DNA of 64,000 nucleotides from assembly GCF_003105115.1 (NCBI RefSeq), contig NZ_QETH01000009.1, positions 45,660 to 109,659 on the forward strand, given 5' to 3'. The notes beneath the pieces were generated by a model, which saw only the letters and a list, made by a program, of their open reading frames with translations, was not told the origin of the DNA and did not search any database. Position numbers and translations under genes: made by a program. Positions 52,881-61,518 of the stretch are shown here, in pieces (positions within the stretch are counted from its first letter, which is position 1; each line of letters begins with the position of its first letter). Source of the stretch: Flavobacterium sp. HTF. Lineage in GTDB: Bacteria > Bacteroidota > Bacteroidia > Flavobacteriales > Flavobacteriaceae.

Positions 52881-54977
52881 ATGACCCCGATAAAAACCAC
52901 TTTTCTGTTACTGAGTTTTTTATTCGTAATTCAGCCTGCAAAATCTCAGGTAAAATCTCCGGAACCTTTTGGGCCTCTGCCTACGCAGAAGCAAGTTGAC
53001 TGGCACGAAATGGAGTTTTATGCATTTGTACATTTTTCATTAAACACTTTTACCAATAAAGAATGGGGTTATGGCGATGAGTCACCAGAATTGTTTAACC
53101 CTACAAATTTAGATGTTCGTCAGTGGGCGCGTGTGGTAAAGCAGGCGGGTATGAAAGGAATTATACTGGTTGCCAAACATCATGACGGATTTTGTTTATG
53201 GCCGTCGGCTTATACAGAAAGATCGGTAAAAAACTCGCCATGGGAAAAGGGTAAAGGTGATTTGGTAAAAGAATTGGCCGCAGCCTGCAAAGAATACGAT
53301 TTAAAATTGGGATTATATCTTTCTCCATGGGACAGAAACCATCCACAATACGGAAAACCGGAATACATTACGTATTTCAGAAATCAGCTGAAAGAATTAC
53401 TGACCAATTACGGAGATGTTTTTGAAATGTGGTTTGACGGAGCCAACGGCGGAGACGGCTATTATGGCGGAGCCAATGAAATGAGAAAAATAAATTCGCT
53501 TGAATATTATAACTGGGATGAAACCTATAAATTAATATATCAGACTGCTCCAAAAACACTTGTCTGGGGCGTTGGCCCATCAGAAGCGAGATGGATTGGA
53601 AATGAAGAAGGCCGTGCCGGAAAAACAAACTGGAGTCTTTTGCGTCAGAAAGATGAACTGGCCGGAAAAGTAAATTATACCGAATTTGTATCGGGACATG
53701 AAGACGGAGAAAAATGGGTTCCCGGAGAAGCAGATGTTTCTATACGACCGGGATGGTTTTACCATGCTGTAGAAGATGATAAAGTTCGCCCTTTGGATGA
53801 AATGGTTGATATTTATTATGAATCAATAGGAAGAAATGCCAATTTGTTACTTAACCTCCCAGTTGACAGAAGAGGACTTGTCAATGAAAATGATGAGGTA
53901 AGATTAAATGAATTAGTGGCTACTATAAAATCAGATTTTAAAACTGAATTACTCGCAGGAAGTAAAGTTACTGCCGATAATGTGAGAGGAAATAGTACTG
54001 AATTTGCTGCAAAAAATGTAACAGACGGTAATAAAAACTCTTATTGGGCAACAGATGATGCTGTAAAAACGGCTTCAGTTGAATTTGATTTTGATAAGCC
54101 AACGGCTATCAATCGTGTTCTGCTTCAGGAATATATAAAACTGGGACAGCGTGTTAAAGCATTTTCTGTTGAAGCTAAAGTTGACGGTCAATGGAAAACT
54201 GTTGCCAATGAAACGACTATTGGTTACAAAAGAATCCTGAGATTTGACAGGGTTCTGGCTTCTGCACTTAAAATAAACATTACAGACTCAAAAGCAAGTA
54301 TTGTTATTTCGAATATTCAGGCTTATAATGCGCCTACATTTGTAAAATCTCCTGAGATACAGCGTGATAAAAACGGAACAGTAACGATGAAAGCCGAAGA
54401 AGGAGATGTGATCTATTATACGGTTAATGGAAAAACTCCAACAATAAAAAGTACTTTATATAAAGAAACTTTCAAATACAATAAAGCAGTACAAATAAAA
54501 GCGGTTGCTTTTAATAAGGAAGAAAACATCAGCAGCGCGATAACGACAGCCAAATATGGAATTTCTAAAGAAAGATGGAAAGTGCTTTCGGCGTCAAGCG
54601 GAGATATGAATACTGTAAATCGCATTATAGACGGAAATCCAAATACAGATTGGGGTTTCGGAAATGATTCAAACAAACTTCCGCAGGAAATTACAATTGA
54701 CATGGGCGCGTTTATAAAAATAAAAGGATTTACTTATTTTCCGCAGCAAGTGGGGAATAATCTGAATCTGATATCGCATTATGAATTCTACACCAGTGCC
54801 GATAATATGAAATGGACAAAGCAGTCTGAAGGGGAGTTTTCAAACATAAAAAACAATCCTGTAGAACAGGTGAAAATGTTTGGAGAAACCAAAGCCAGAT
54901 ATATTCGTTTTGTTGCTGTGTCCAGTGTGACAAAAGCACAAACGGTTTCAATAGCAGAAATAAATGTGGTAGAATAA
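52881..54977 (+). CDS. GH29 alpha-L-fucosidase with discoidin-like domains, exported
   Basis: 698 residues. Signal peptide (MTPIKTTFLLLSFLFVIQPAKS). GH29 barrel (about 35-360) with AKHHDGFCLWPSAY and the nucleophile D186 in FEMWFDGANGG. Then an F5/8-type discoidin domain (about 355-480; NVTDGNKNSYWATDD), a CBM-like segment (VTMKAEEGDVIYYTVNGKTP) and a second discoidin-type domain (RIIDGNPNTDWGFGNDS). It removes fucose from glycans, presumably outside the cytoplasm. Next gene is NagB-PIG-L. Confidence 0.93.
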   Translation: MTPIKTTFLLLSFLFVIQPAKSQVKSPEPFGPLPTQKQVDWHEMEFYAFVHFSLNTFTNKEWGYGDESPELFNPTNLDVRQWARVVKQAGMKGIILVAKHHDGFCLWPSAYTERSVKNSPWEKGKGDLVKELAAACKEYDLKLGLYLSPWDRNHPQYGKPEYITYFRNQLKELLTNYGDVFEMWFDGANGGDGYYGGANEMRKINSLEYYNWDETYKLIYQTAPKTLVWGVGPSEARWIGNEEGRAGKTNWSLLRQKDELAGKVNYTEFVSGHEDGEKWVPGEADVSIRPGWFYHAVEDDKVRPLDEMVDIYYESIGRNANLLLNLPVDRRGLVNENDEVRLNELVATIKSDFKTELLAGSKVTADNVRGNSTEFAAKNVTDGNKNSYWATDDAVKTASVEFDFDKPTAINRVLLQEYIKLGQRVKAFSVEAKVDGQWKTVANETTIGYKRILRFDRVLASALKINITDSKASIVISNIQAYNAPTFVKSPEIQRDKNGTVTMKAEEGDVIYYTVNGKTPTIKSTLYKETFKYNKAVQIKAVAFNKEENISSAITTAKYGISKERWKVLSASSGDMNTVNRIIDGNPNTDWGFGNDSNKLPQEITIDMGAFIKIKGFTYFPQQVGNNLNLISHYEFYTSADNMKWTKQSEGEFSNIKNNPVEQVKMFGETKARYIRFVAVSSVTKAQTVSIAEINVVE

Positions 54978-55126
54978 CAGTCTTTTTTAGGATTAACGGA
55001 TCCTGATTTTTTTTAAAGTTTCTAATTATGTCTTTTACCGACGGTTTTATGTTATTAGTCGAATTTTTAATTTTTTAGAATATTAAAAATCTAATTTTAA
55101 CATATAAATAAATGAATTAGAGATAA
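54978..55126. other. Spacer before nagB
   Basis: AT-rich. A terminator-like stretch is not obvious, so read-through from the fucosidase gene is possible. Confidence 0.4.
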
Positions 55127-57040
55127 ATGATTAAAGAAGGTATAAATTTTAAAGAAGCTGGAAAGTTTGAAGAAACTCGTTTTGAAAAAATTCATAACGT
55201 CATTTTCGATTCATCTCAGGAAGCCTCCATATTAGTTGCTCAGGAGATTGCAAACATAATCCAGAGAAAAGAAGAACTAAATGAGCCATGCGTTTTAGGT
55301 TTGGCAACGGGTTCTTCGCCAATTAAAGTTTATGAAGAATTAGTCAGATTGCATAAAGAAGAAGGTTTGAATTTTTCAAACGTAATAACCTTCAATTTAG
55401 ATGAATATTATCCGATGGACCGAAATAATATTCAGAGTTATTACCACTTTATGCATGAGCACCTTTTTAATCATGTCAATATCCTTCCGGGGAATATTAA
55501 TATTCCGAACGGAAATATAAGTAATGAAGATTTACAGCAATACTGTATTGATTATGAAATGAAAATTAAAGCCTATGGCGGATTGGATTTTCAGCTTTTA
55601 GGAATTGGAAGAACCGGACATATCGGTTTTAACGAACCTGGATCTCACGTAAATTCAGGGACAAGAAGTATCACGCTCGATCATTTGACCCGTATGGATG
55701 CTGCATCTTCTTTTTTAGGAATTGATAATGTACCGAGAAAAGCCATTACAATGGGAATTGGTACAGTCAAAAACGCAAAAAGAATTGTACTTCTGGGTTG
55801 GGGAATAAGCAAAGCAGGCATAATAAAGAAAACTATAGAAGGAGAAATTTCTTCACGCGTACCGGCAACGTACTTACAAGAGCATAACAACACAACATTT
55901 GTTCTGGATACCGAAGCTTCGTCTGAATTGACAAGGGTAAAAACTCCGTGGTTGGTAAAATCGGTTATCTGGACAGAGGAGTTAAAACTCAAAGCCGTTG
56001 CCTGGTTAAGCGAATTGACCAAAAAACCTTTTCTGAAACTAACAGATAAGGATTATAACGACAATGGCATGTCGAGCCTGTTGACCGAAGAGGGAACTGC
56101 GTATGACTTAAACATCAAGATGTTTAACAAAATGCAGCAAACGATTACAGGCTGGCCGGGTGGAAAACCAAATGCTGATGATACTTACAGACCGGAACGC
56201 GCAACTCCGGAAAAAAAGAGAATTATTATTTTCAGCCCGCATCCTGATGACGATGTTATTTCGATGGGCGGAACTTTTGACAGACTGGTAGAACAGGGAC
56301 ATGAAGTACATATTGCATATCAGACTTCAGGTAATATTGCTGTTTCTAATGAAGAAGCTTTAAAGTTTGCTGAAATTTCAAAAGCATTTAATTCAGGTTC
56401 AACAGACGCAGAAAATATTATCAGCTTTTTGAAAAGCAAAAAAAGCAACGATATAGATTTGCTTGAAGTTAGAAAATTAAAAGGATTAATCAGAAGAAGC
56501 GAATCCCTGGCGGCGACAAGATATTTAGGTTTGCCTGATTCTAATGTCAACTTTCTTGACTTACCTTTTTATGAAACAGGTACGGTAAAGAAAAATAATC
56601 TTGGTGAAGCAGATATTGAAATTATGTGTGATATTATCGAAAGGATAAAACCACACCAAATATATGCGGCAGGAGATTTGGCAGATCCGCACGGAACGCA
56701 CAAAGTCTGCCTGGATAGTTTATTTGAAGCTTTAAAAAGATTAAAACACAAAAGTTTCATGGATGATTGTTGGGTTTGGCTGTACCGCGGTGCATGGCAC
56801 GAATGGGAGTCTTACCAAATTGAAATGGCAGTTCCGATGAGTCCGGATCAGGTTCTGAAAAAGCGTCATGCTATTTTTTACCACCAGTCTCAAAAAGATG
56901 GTGTTATGTTTCAGGGCGATGACAGCAGAGAATTCTGGGTAAGGGTCGAAGACCGAAACAGACTGACAGCAGAAAAATACCATGCTTTAGGATTAGCAGA
57001 TTATTCGGCTATTGAAGCATTTAAACGATATTATTTCTAA
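55127..57040 (+). CDS. nagB: Glucosamine-6-phosphate deaminase fused to a PIG-L/LmbE-family deacetylase domain
   Basis: 637 residues, more than twice a plain NagB. Residues 1-300 show the NagB pattern: ATGSSPIKVYEEL, ITFNLDEYYPM with the catalytic Asp, and GIGRTGHIGFNEPGS with His and Glu. The Asp that normally precedes the His (GNDGHI in E. coli) is Thr here. Residues about 365-600 form a PIG-L zinc deacetylase-like domain with SPHPDDDVISMGGT and a distal DPHGTHK. It probably links amino-sugar deacetylation and deamination in N-acetylglucosamine catabolism. Flanking GH29 and GH92 genes support this. Length and fusion are typical for Bacteroidota. Confidence 0.9.
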   Translation: MIKEGINFKEAGKFEETRFEKIHNVIFDSSQEASILVAQEIANIIQRKEELNEPCVLGLATGSSPIKVYEELVRLHKEEGLNFSNVITFNLDEYYPMDRNNIQSYYHFMHEHLFNHVNILPGNINIPNGNISNEDLQQYCIDYEMKIKAYGGLDFQLLGIGRTGHIGFNEPGSHVNSGTRSITLDHLTRMDAASSFLGIDNVPRKAITMGIGTVKNAKRIVLLGWGISKAGIIKKTIEGEISSRVPATYLQEHNNTTFVLDTEASSELTRVKTPWLVKSVIWTEELKLKAVAWLSELTKKPFLKLTDKDYNDNGMSSLLTEEGTAYDLNIKMFNKMQQTITGWPGGKPNADDTYRPERATPEKKRIIIFSPHPDDDVISMGGTFDRLVEQGHEVHIAYQTSGNIAVSNEEALKFAEISKAFNSGSTDAENIISFLKSKKSNDIDLLEVRKLKGLIRRSESLAATRYLGLPDSNVNFLDLPFYETGTVKKNNLGEADIEIMCDIIERIKPHQIYAAGDLADPHGTHKVCLDSLFEALKRLKHKSFMDDCWVWLYRGAWHEWESYQIEMAVPMSPDQVLKKRHAIFYHQSQKDGVMFQGDDSREFWVRVEDRNRLTAEKYHALGLADYSAIEAFKRYYF

Positions 57041-57105
57041 TTAATGAAATAGAAGAGTAATAAATTATTTTTTAAATGGTTTATTTTGGTTAGTTACCTG
57101 TATGG

Positions 57106-57136
57106 AAATGCAACCCTCGTGGTTGCATTTTTTTTT
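57106..57136 (+). terminator. Terminator after nagB
   Basis: AAATGCAACC / GGTTGCATTT stem with CTCGT loop and a long T run. Confidence 0.88.
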
Positions 57137-57210
57137 GTTTAAAAAATAAAAAAACAGCAAAATAAATATTGCCAATGGCTTCAACTATTGGAGCGTAATA
57201 ATTGCACAAT

Positions 57211-57246
57211 CTCTCTATCTCCCACGGTTGAAACCGCGGGCTATGC
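57211..57246. repeat. REP-like palindrome copy
   Basis: The 24 bases at 57221-57244 (CCCACGGTTGAAACC then GCGGGCTAT) are identical to 24929-24952, 32 kb away. It overlaps nothing coding and precedes the end of the LytTR gene. Confidence 0.65.
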
Positions 57247-57284
57247 TGAAATTCAAACAGAATTTAATTTTTAATCAGGGAATT

Positions 57285-57998
57285 TTAACCAGCGGAATTC
57301 AGAATTCTTTGTTTGACATGGTCAATATAGGATCTTCCAATTACATATCTCAGGCCTTCGATTTCAATACTGTTTCCTTCAACCGCATCAATTTTATCAA
57401 TTGCAATGGTGTAGGAACGATGTATTCTTAGAAAATTTCTTTCGGGCAATAAATCTGTAAAATCAGATAAGGTGCTGTGTATGATATACTTTCCGGTTAA
57501 AGTATTTATTTTTAAATAATCTTTTAAACTCTCGATTACCAGGATTTCGTTAAAAAAGATTTTTTTCATTCTTTTTTTGTCAATCTTCACAAATATAAAA
57601 GGGCTTTCGGTATTATTTTCCTGAGGAATATGAGTACTGCTGTTTAATCTTTTGCTGATTTTATTCAGCGTTTTCATTAATCGCGGAAACTCAATAGGTT
57701 TTACGAGATAATCCAGAACATCCAGTTCATAAGTTTCAATTGCAAATTGACTGTAAGCACTTGTTATCACAAGCAAAGGCGGATTATCTAAGCTTTTGAT
57801 AAAATTTATTCCGTCCAGTACAGGCATATTAATGTCCAGGAAAATTACATCGACTTTGTTGTTTTTTAAAAAATTAAGACCTTCAATAGGGTTGCTGAAA
57901 GTGTCAACAACTTCAAAATTTTCAACAGCTTCTAAATAATTTTTAATAACATTGATTGCTAATGGCTCATCATCTATAATCAAACAATTTATTCTCAT
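57285..57998 (-). CDS. LytTR-family response regulator
   Basis: 237 residues: receiver domain (1-120) with phospho-acceptor D55 (VIFLDINMPVLDG) and a LytTR DNA-binding domain (about 135-235; LLPERNFLRIHRSYTIAIDKID, GLRYVIGRSYIDHVKQRI). It pairs with the LytS-type kinase 66 bases upstream. Divergent placement next to the GH92 gene suggests control of the mannosidase-transporter unit. Confidence 0.95.
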   Translation of the reverse strand: MRINCLIIDDEPLAINVIKNYLEAVENFEVVDTFSNPIEGLNFLKNNKVDVIFLDINMPVLDGINFIKSLDNPPLLVITSAYSQFAIETYELDVLDYLVKPIEFPRLMKTLNKISKRLNSSTHIPQENNTESPFIFVKIDKKRMKKIFFNEILVIESLKDYLKINTLTGKYIIHSTLSDFTDLLPERNFLRIHRSYTIAIDKIDAVEGNSIEIEGLRYVIGRSYIDHVKQRILNSAG

Positions 57999-58064
57999 TT
58001 TTATATTATTTTTTCTTGGTAAAAGAATCGGGGGGTATAGTATAAAAAAAAGCTTTTCAGATAA

Positions 58065-59123
58065 TTAAGACACCTTAATTATAAGCTTCACGACAAAAAT
58101 ATCGTTTTTATTTTTAAATGATAGCTTATAGTCATTTTTATTATAACCTAATTCCAGTCTTTTTTTGACATTTTCAATTCCTATACCACTTGACTTGTTA
58201 AAATTATCTGTATGTACGGTAATTTCTGGTGTAGGGTTTGAAATTTTAAAATAAAGAAAGTCTTCTTTGACTTTAAAACTGATGTCAATTTTGACTTTTC
58301 CGGTGTTTTTATTCACTCCGTGCTTAAATGCATTTTCAATAAAAGTCAATAATATAATAGGACTTATTTCCTTATCATGAATATCTCCGGAGACAGACAT
58401 ATTAACTTCCAGTCTTTCATCATTTCTGATTCGTTCTAAATCCAGATAATTCTGAATGCAGAGTATTTCATTTTCAAGAGATTGTTTCTGGCTTCTGGTA
58501 TCATAAAGCATATAGCGCATCAACTCAGAAAGTTTCAGTACAATTTTTGGGGTTTTGTTTGATTTTTCTACAGATAACGAATAAATATTATTCAGCGTGT
58601 TGAAGAAAAAGTGCGGTGAGATTTGCGATTTAAGGAAAAGTAATTCAGTTTCAAGCTGCGATTTTTCGAGATCGGTTACCCTTTTTTGTTCTCTCAAAAA
58701 ATCAAAAGTAATCTTGATAGCCGTTACAAAAGTCATGACATACAATTCCCCCATCATCATATCAATCGTATAATTGAGTGTTAGTTTGTCTATGGTTTCC
58801 GGGCCTTCCGGCCAGACTTCGTGCGTTATTAATATATAGGTAAGATTAAATTTTAAAACCACCATAATAAAAATGGCAGACAAAATTGAAATGACATACG
58901 CCAGGTATTTTTTCTTGTAAATAAGATTTGGCATAAGGATCAATATATTCAGATAACATAAAGCCATGTGAATAGGGAAGCCCAATAAATTTGTCTTTAA
59001 GGAGTAACCGTAATCATTAAAATAACTGCCCCAGCGAAAGGTGTTAAAAACGAAATACGTTAACCAAAATATAATATGATACTGCAATTGAATGCGGTAC
59101 AGCCTGCTTGAATTTAGGATCAT
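58065..59123 (-). CDS. LytS-like sensor histidine kinase
   Basis: 352 residues: four TM helices in residues 1-140, then a His_kinase domain with H171 in LKSQISPHFFFNTLNNI (the HxFFN LytS type) and an ATPase region (FIENAFKHGVNK, SSGIGIENVKKRL). No large periplasmic sensor domain is present, so it probably senses a membrane state or relays from another protein. It is divergent from the GH92 gene. Confidence 0.93.
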   Translation of the reverse strand: MILNSSRLYRIQLQYHIIFWLTYFVFNTFRWGSYFNDYGYSLKTNLLGFPIHMALCYLNILILMPNLIYKKKYLAYVISILSAIFIMVVLKFNLTYILITHEVWPEGPETIDKLTLNYTIDMMMGELYVMTFVTAIKITFDFLREQKRVTDLEKSQLETELLFLKSQISPHFFFNTLNNIYSLSVEKSNKTPKIVLKLSELMRYMLYDTRSQKQSLENEILCIQNYLDLERIRNDERLEVNMSVSGDIHDKEISPIILLTFIENAFKHGVNKNTGKVKIDISFKVKEDFLYFKISNPTPEITVHTDNFNKSSGIGIENVKKRLELGYNKNDYKLSFKNKNDIFVVKLIIKVS

Positions 59124-59244
59124 AATAGTTGTGCTGTTTTTGACTTTTTTTGATGTTTATCTAAGTTTATATGTCATCCGTCTAAATTAATTTTAATAAA
59201 AGTGGGAATTATATAAATTTAAAGTTAAATTAAGATTGTATTAT

Positions 59245-61482
59245 ATGAGGAACTTTACTCTTCTTGTTTTATTTGTAACCATAATTACAAGTTGTAAAAT
59301 AAAGATAAAAAACGATAACAGCAAAAAAGATGTTTTTGTTAGTCACGTAGACCCTTTTATAGGGACTGGCGGACACGGACATACTTATCCCGGCGCAACA
59401 GTTCCTTTTGGAATGCTTCAGGTAAGCCCGGATAACGGAATTTCGAGCTGGGACTGGTGTTCCGGGTATCATCATTCTGATTCAATTGTAGCGGGTTTCA
59501 GCCACTTACACTTAAGCGGAACAGGAATCGGTGATTTGGCAGATATTTTATTTATGCCTGTAAACAAAAAACTAGACTTAACCGCCAAAGCCGCTTCACG
59601 CGATTTCCTTCCGTATAAATCAAAATATAATCATGTTAACGAAAAAGCAACACCGGGCTCTTACCAGGTTTTTCTTGAAGATCCTAAAATCAATGTAGAA
59701 TTAACTTCTACACAAAGAACCGCATTCCATAAATATACATTTGCTAATGGCGACAAACAATCTGTTATAGTCGATTTAGGATTTGCTATCAATTGGGACA
59801 AAGCAGTAAAAACAGCCATAAAAGTTGAAGACGAATACACAATAAGCGGATATCGCTATAGCACAGGCTGGGCAAAAAACCAGAAAGTATTTTTTGTGGC
59901 TAAATTTTCAAAACCCATTACAGAAACCACTTTAATTGCTGATAAAAAAGTAGTAGAAGGTAAAACTGCAGAAGGAGAAAATACCTCATTACAATTGTTT
60001 TTTAATTCAAATAATACCAACGAATTACTGGCAAAAGTGGCCTTGTCTTCTGTAAGTGTAGAAAATGCAAAAGACAATTTAGATGGCGGAAATTTTGATT
60101 TCCAAAACGTAAAAGCAAAAGCAGAATCGACCTGGAATAAAGCTTTGAGCAAAATTACAATAGAAACTCCTGTAGATTCTCTAAAGACAATTTTCTATAC
60201 CGCTTTATATCATGCGCAGGTTGCACCGGTAACCTACAGCGATAAAAACGGGCAATTTAGAACCGAAGATGATAAAATTGTAACGGCAAAAAATTACACG
60301 GCTTATTCAACCTTATCGCTTTGGGATACGTTTAGAGCTGAAAATCCTTTGCTTACGATATTAGATCCAAACAGGGTTTCGGATATGGTAAATTCGATGC
60401 TGGCGTATTACGAAACAAAAAAGATTTTACCGGTTTGGACTTTGTATGCAAACGAAACCAATACCATGACAGGTTATCACTCCATTCCTGTAATTGCAGA
60501 TGCTTATCTGAAAGGGATAAAAGGTTTTGATGCCGAAAAAGCATTCGAAGCAATGAAAGCGACCATGATGCAGGATGAACGTGGTTTAAATTTCTACAAA
60601 AAATACGGTTATATTCCGTACAACTTATTAGATGAATCGGTTACCATAACTTTGGAATACGCTTACGACGACTGGTGCGTCGCGCAAATGGCAAAAGCTC
60701 TTGGAAAACAGGCCGATTATGAATTTTTCTACAATCGTTCAAAAGCCTACCAGCATTTATTTGATCCGAAAACCGGATTCATGAGAGGAAAATCAGATGA
60801 CGGAAAATCATGGAACGAACCTTTTGATGCTAAACATTCTAATCACAGGGAACATACCGATTACACCGAAGGAAATGCATGGCAGCACAGTTGGTTTGTG
60901 CCTCATAATGTAGAAGATTTTATCAAACTGCACGGAAGTAATGACGTTTTTACAAACCGTTTAGAACAGTTATTTATCGAAAGTTCTGAGATTACCGGAA
61001 ATAATGTTTCGGCTGATATTTCAGGATTAATTGGTCAATATGCACACGGAAATGAGCCAAGCCACCATATTGCCTATATGTTCAACAAAGCCAGACAACC
61101 GTGGAGAACACAATACTGGGTACGTCATATTTTAGACACACAATACAATACAACACCAAACGGTTTGAGCGGCAACGAAGACTGCGGACAAATGTCGGCC
61201 TGGTATGTTTTTAGTTCAATGGGATTATATCCAATGAATCCGGCTTCGGGAGATTATGAAATCGGAAGCCCGATTTTCGAAAAAGCAACAATAAACCTTC
61301 AGGGAGGAAAAACTTTTGTAGTAGAAGCAGAAAATGTTTCGGCAAAGAATTTCTATATCCAGTCGGCAACATTAAATGGGGTTGAATTCAATCAGACTTC
61401 CATTTCGCATAAACAATTATTACAAGGTGGGGTTTTGCATTTTGTAATGGGATCCGAACCAAATAAAAACTGGGGGTTATAA
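59245..61482 (+). CDS. GH92 alpha-mannosidase (exo-1,2/1,3 type), lipoprotein
   Basis: 745 residues from the ATG at 59245 (a TTG nine bases upstream is less likely). Lipoprotein signal MRNFTLLVLFVTIITSC. The GH92 N-terminal motif VDPFIGTGGHGHTYPGATVPFGM and the C-terminal catalytic part SGNEDCGQMSAWYVFSSMGLYPMNPASG, with the calcium-site and acid residues, are intact. It trims terminal mannose from N-glycans at the cell surface or in the periplasm. The transporter gene follows after 36 bases. Confidence 0.94.
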   Translation: MRNFTLLVLFVTIITSCKIKIKNDNSKKDVFVSHVDPFIGTGGHGHTYPGATVPFGMLQVSPDNGISSWDWCSGYHHSDSIVAGFSHLHLSGTGIGDLADILFMPVNKKLDLTAKAASRDFLPYKSKYNHVNEKATPGSYQVFLEDPKINVELTSTQRTAFHKYTFANGDKQSVIVDLGFAINWDKAVKTAIKVEDEYTISGYRYSTGWAKNQKVFFVAKFSKPITETTLIADKKVVEGKTAEGENTSLQLFFNSNNTNELLAKVALSSVSVENAKDNLDGGNFDFQNVKAKAESTWNKALSKITIETPVDSLKTIFYTALYHAQVAPVTYSDKNGQFRTEDDKIVTAKNYTAYSTLSLWDTFRAENPLLTILDPNRVSDMVNSMLAYYETKKILPVWTLYANETNTMTGYHSIPVIADAYLKGIKGFDAEKAFEAMKATMMQDERGLNFYKKYGYIPYNLLDESVTITLEYAYDDWCVAQMAKALGKQADYEFFYNRSKAYQHLFDPKTGFMRGKSDDGKSWNEPFDAKHSNHREHTDYTEGNAWQHSWFVPHNVEDFIKLHGSNDVFTNRLEQLFIESSEITGNNVSADISGLIGQYAHGNEPSHHIAYMFNKARQPWRTQYWVRHILDTQYNTTPNGLSGNEDCGQMSAWYVFSSMGLYPMNPASGDYEIGSPIFEKATINLQGGKTFVVEAENVSAKNFYIQSATLNGVEFNQTSISHKQLLQGGVLHFVMGSEPNKNWGL

Positions 61483-61518
61483 AAAATCATACAAACTAAC
61501 TAACTAATAAAAAAATTA

